In this document: positions 21,992-23,444 of the stretch, piece after piece
How the letters are laid out: each line of letters begins with the position of its first letter
How positions within the stretch are numbered: position 1 is the stretch's first letter
Assembly: GCA_036676195.1 (NCBI GenBank)
Contig: JAKFDK010000012.1
Coordinates: 1 to 23,444, forward strand
From: JAKFDK01 sp036676195
GTDB taxonomy: Bacteria; Bacillota; Sulfobacillia; Symbiobacteriales; ZC4RG38
Reading direction: 5' to 3'
DNA: 23,444 nt
Notes under the pieces: generated by a model
Seen by the model: the letters and a program-made list of their open reading frames with translations, nothing else
Databases searched by the model: none
Told to the model about the DNA's origin: nothing
Program-made: the position numbers and the translations under genes

Positions 21992-22930
21992 TCAGTAGCC
22001 CCGTTGCCGGTCCACCACGCCGAGCAGCGGCTGCCCGCACGTATACCGGCGATAGTTCTGCAGGAATGCTGCCACCATCTCTTCGGGTATGCTCAGGCCC
22101 GAGACATGCGGGGTGACGACACAGTTTGGCAACGACCAGAAGGGGTGAGTCGGTGGCAAGGGCTCCTGCGTAAATACGTCCAGAACTGCGCCCCGCAGGT
22201 GACCGTCCTGCAGCGCCCTGATCAGGGCCTCTTCGTCGACGGTCGCGCCGCGGCCGACGTTAATGAACAATGCGGCAGGCGGCAGCGCTGCGAACACCTC
22301 AGCATCGATCAGGCCACGGGTGGTCGGTGTGCTGGGGAGCACTGCCACCAAGTACTCAAGCCCGCTCGCAAATTCGCAAATTTGCTCTGGCCGGAACATC
22401 CGGTTTGCAAATACCTGCGGGCCGCCGGTACGGCTCAGCCCCCATACCTCCATGCCAAAGGCCCGAGCCACGCGGGCCACTTCAGTGCCAATGGCCCCCA
22501 TCCCGGCGATCCCCAGGCGGCGACCGGCCAGCCGTGCCGGGGGATGCTGCTGCCAGTGTTTCTCAGCCTGCTGGGATTGGTACAGGTCTATCTGCTTCAG
22601 GTCTGCCAGCAAATAGGCAAAGATGTATTCGCTGATGATGCTTCCGTAAGGCCCAACCATATGGGTCAAAAGCACCCGCCTGGGCAGGGGCAAGGCCAGC
22701 CACTGCTCTACACCGGCCCAGATGGACTGGATCCACCGCAGGCGCGACGCTGCGGCCAGTAGCGAGACTGGCACTGGTTCGGCCAGGAGTAGATCTGCTT
22801 GGCTGACCAGTCTGGCTCCCTCCTCGGGCGTTGCCGCGTGGAGGACCCGACCTGGATAGCCAGCCTGGGCGAGAAGTTCAGCGTAAAGCAAAGCTTGTTT
22901 GTGGTGGTAAACCAGAAGCGTGTCGTGCAC
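21992..22930 (-). CDS. D-2-hydroxyacid dehydrogenase family protein
   Basis: The 312-aa protein is an NAD(P)-dependent D-isomer-specific 2-hydroxyacid dehydrogenase. The nucleotide-binding motif is GIAGMGAIGTEVARVARAFG, followed by the catalytic set: Arg in NVGRGATVDEEAL, Glu in FTQEPLPP and His in VVTPHVSG. The N-terminal domain carries the short divergent pattern of GhrA-like members. Substrate could be glyoxylate, hydroxypyruvate or another 2-oxoacid. GTG 22930 is the start, with GGAGG nine bases upstream; the frame is open far beyond it, but that extension crosses the tRNA and 5S genes and cannot be coding. It follows the rRNA operon terminator, so it needs its own promoter in the 22931-22997 gap, which I could not define. 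Confidence 0.9.
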   Translation of the reverse strand: MHDTLLVYHHKQALLYAELLAQAGYPGRVLHAATPEEGARLVSQADLLLAEPVPVSLLAAASRLRWIQSIWAGVEQWLALPLPRRVLLTHMVGPYGSIISEYIFAYLLADLKQIDLYQSQQAEKHWQQHPPARLAGRRLGIAGMGAIGTEVARVARAFGMEVWGLSRTGGPQVFANRMFRPEQICEFASGLEYLVAVLPSTPTTRGLIDAEVFAALPPAALFINVGRGATVDEEALIRALQDGHLRGAVLDVFTQEPLPPTHPFWSLPNCVVTPHVSGLSIPEEMVAAFLQNYRRYTCGQPLLGVVDRQRGY

Positions 22931-22994
22931 CGTCCTTCGCCTCCGGAAGAAAGTTTCGACACGCCGCACCGTTCGGCCTCCCCGGTCTGTGCAA

Positions 22995-23030
22995 TAGAAA
23001 AAACCGGGGGCTGCGGTTAACAGCCCCCGG
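22995..23030 (-). terminator. Strong terminator of the rRNA-tRNA operon
   Basis: On the - strand a 10-bp perfect stem (23021-23030 with 23004-23013) and 7-base loop is followed by six T residues (23003-22998). It lies seven bases after the tRNA 3' end. Confidence 0.9.
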
Positions 23031-23037
23031 CGTTCTC

Positions 23038-23113
23038 TGGTAGCGGTGGAGGGACTTGAACCCCCGACACAGCGGGTATGAACCGCTTGCTCTACCGACT
23101 GAGCTACACCGCC
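23038..23113 (-). tRNA. tRNA-Met (CAU), elongator
   Basis: The 76-base - strand gene folds fully: acceptor GGCGGTG with CACCGCT (one G-T pair), D arm GCTC-GAGC, anticodon stem AGCGG/CCGCT with loop TTCATAC (anticodon CAT), T arm with TTCAAGT, and encoded CCA. The three G-C pairs of initiators are absent from the anticodon stem, and the first pair is not mismatched as in an initiator. It closely resembles the elongator tRNA-Met of Firmicutes. It sits between 5S rRNA and the operon terminator. Confidence 0.95.
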
Positions 23114-23120
23114 GAGAAAT

Positions 23121-23142
23121 GGCGGCGGCCAGAGCCGCCGCC
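23121..23142. repeat. Hairpin between 5S rRNA and tRNA-Met
   Basis: A 9-bp all-GC stem (23121-23129 with 23134-23142) and 4-base loop lies between 5S and tRNA. No T-run follows on the - strand, so it is more likely a processing or pausing hairpin than a terminator. Confidence 0.6.
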
Positions 23143-23157
23143 TGCAAGAAAATAGCT

Positions 23158-23271
23158 CGGGCATCGACCTGCTCTCCCGAGGGCTTGCGCCCCCAGTACC
23201 ATCGGCCCTGCAGCGCTTCGCTTCCGTGTTCGGAATGGGAACGGGCGGGTCCGCTGCGGTATAGACACCCG
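23158..23271 (-). rRNA. 5S ribosomal RNA
   Basis: The - strand contains the conserved 5S core CCCGTTCCCATTCCGAACACGG, written here as CCCGTTCCCATTCC then GAACACGG, followed by GCCGATGGTACTGGGG and GAGAGCAGG. The ends CGGGTGTC and GATGCCCG pair with one G-T. Ends are estimated from that helix and may be off by a few bases. Confidence 0.93.
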
Positions 23272-23363
23272 AAAGGTGTTTTGTCTTTGCACTTGAGTCT
23301 ACAGAGGATATGTTTCTTTGCGGGGAAATCTGCGCCACAGGCAGGACGAGGAATGCTTTAGCG

Positions 23364-23444
23364 GGTCAAGCCCTCGACCGATTCGTACCGGTCCGCTCAA
23401 CGCCTCACAGCGCTTACACTCCCGGCCGATCAACCTGGTCGTCT
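23364..23444 (-). rRNA. 23S ribosomal RNA, 3' end (partial)
   Basis: The last 81 bases read on the - strand as the conserved 3' end of 23S rRNA: GGCCGGGAGTGTAAGCGC, then GTTGAGCGGACCGGTACGAA and TCGGTCGAGGGCTTGACC. The remainder lies beyond the window. The 3' end is estimated from the known terminal helix. The 92-base spacer to 5S (23272-23363) shows no tRNA. Confidence 0.9.

Noticed and set aside
22931..23338. 136-codon N-terminal extension of the hydroxyacid dehydrogenase
   Set aside because: It runs through the rRNA operon terminator, tRNA-Met and 5S rRNA; GTG 22930 with a well-placed GGAGG is the real start.
1..23444. CRISPR arrays, insertion sequences, prophage genes or toxin-antitoxin pairs
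   Set aside because: No spaced direct repeats, transposase or integrase motifs, or small toxin-antitoxin pairs were seen on either strand.

Overview
The window looks like chromosomal DNA from a GC-rich bacterium, most plausibly a high-GC member of the Firmicutes. The reasons are strong AGGAGG-type ribosome binding sites, frequent GTG/TTG starts, a CCA-encoding elongator tRNA-Met close in sequence to the Bacillus type, a LytS/LytR-type two-component pair, a Bacillus-like branched-chain 2-oxoacid dehydrogenase operon, a GapB-like GAPDH, and a Tad pilus locus with no outer-membrane secretin. This placement is inference from gene style. No insertion sequence, prophage, CRISPR array or obvious island boundary was seen, and no gene-free stretch exceeds 300 bases.

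Region 1 (1-5.8 kb, + strand): the 3' end of folE, two hairpins, then a compact Tad/Flp pilus operon. Its order is a CpaB-like SAF protein, a CpaE/TadZ-like ATPase, the CpaF ATPase, TadB, TadC, a 59-aa Flp-like pilin, a TadE/DUF4320-like protein and a TadG-like small protein. Most junctions are 4-base GTGA overlaps. A terminator-like hairpin directly follows the pilin gene and may favour pilin expression. A secretin, pilotin and prepilin peptidase are not in the window.

Region 2 (5.8-10.2 kb): an EamA-family transporter and a CPBP-family intramembrane protease (+). On the - strand are an 86-aa RRM RNA-binding protein with a long untranslated leader and a LytS-type histidine kinase/LytTR regulator pair. 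The kinase has a cysteine-rich GAF domain and only two membrane helices.

Region 3 (10.3-15 kb): an MBL-fold hydrolase whose promoter places the transcript start at the ATG (probably leaderless). It is followed by a 538-aa DsbA-fold protein with a large unrecognised C-terminal half (-), lipoyl synthase lipA (-) and a UPF0173 MBL hydrolase (+).

Region 4 (15-22 kb): a - strand operon for a lipoylated 2-oxoacid dehydrogenase complex in the order E3, E1-alpha, E1-beta, E2, most like branched-chain types. LipA encoded nearby would supply its cofactor. Just upstream on the same strand is a short SARP/BTAD-type regulator, divergent from a monocistronic GapB-like GAPDH gene. The regulator therefore sits between two central-carbon units.

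Region 5 (22-23.4 kb, - strand): a D-2-hydroxyacid dehydrogenase, preceded by the end of an rRNA operon (23S 3' end, 5S, tRNA-Met, strong terminator).

The most unusual items are the 538-aa DsbA-like fusion, the cysteine-rich sensor kinase, the atypical Flp pilin with its downstream attenuator-like hairpin, the leaderless MBL gene and the orphan BTAD regulator. Nothing here proves a wholly new system.
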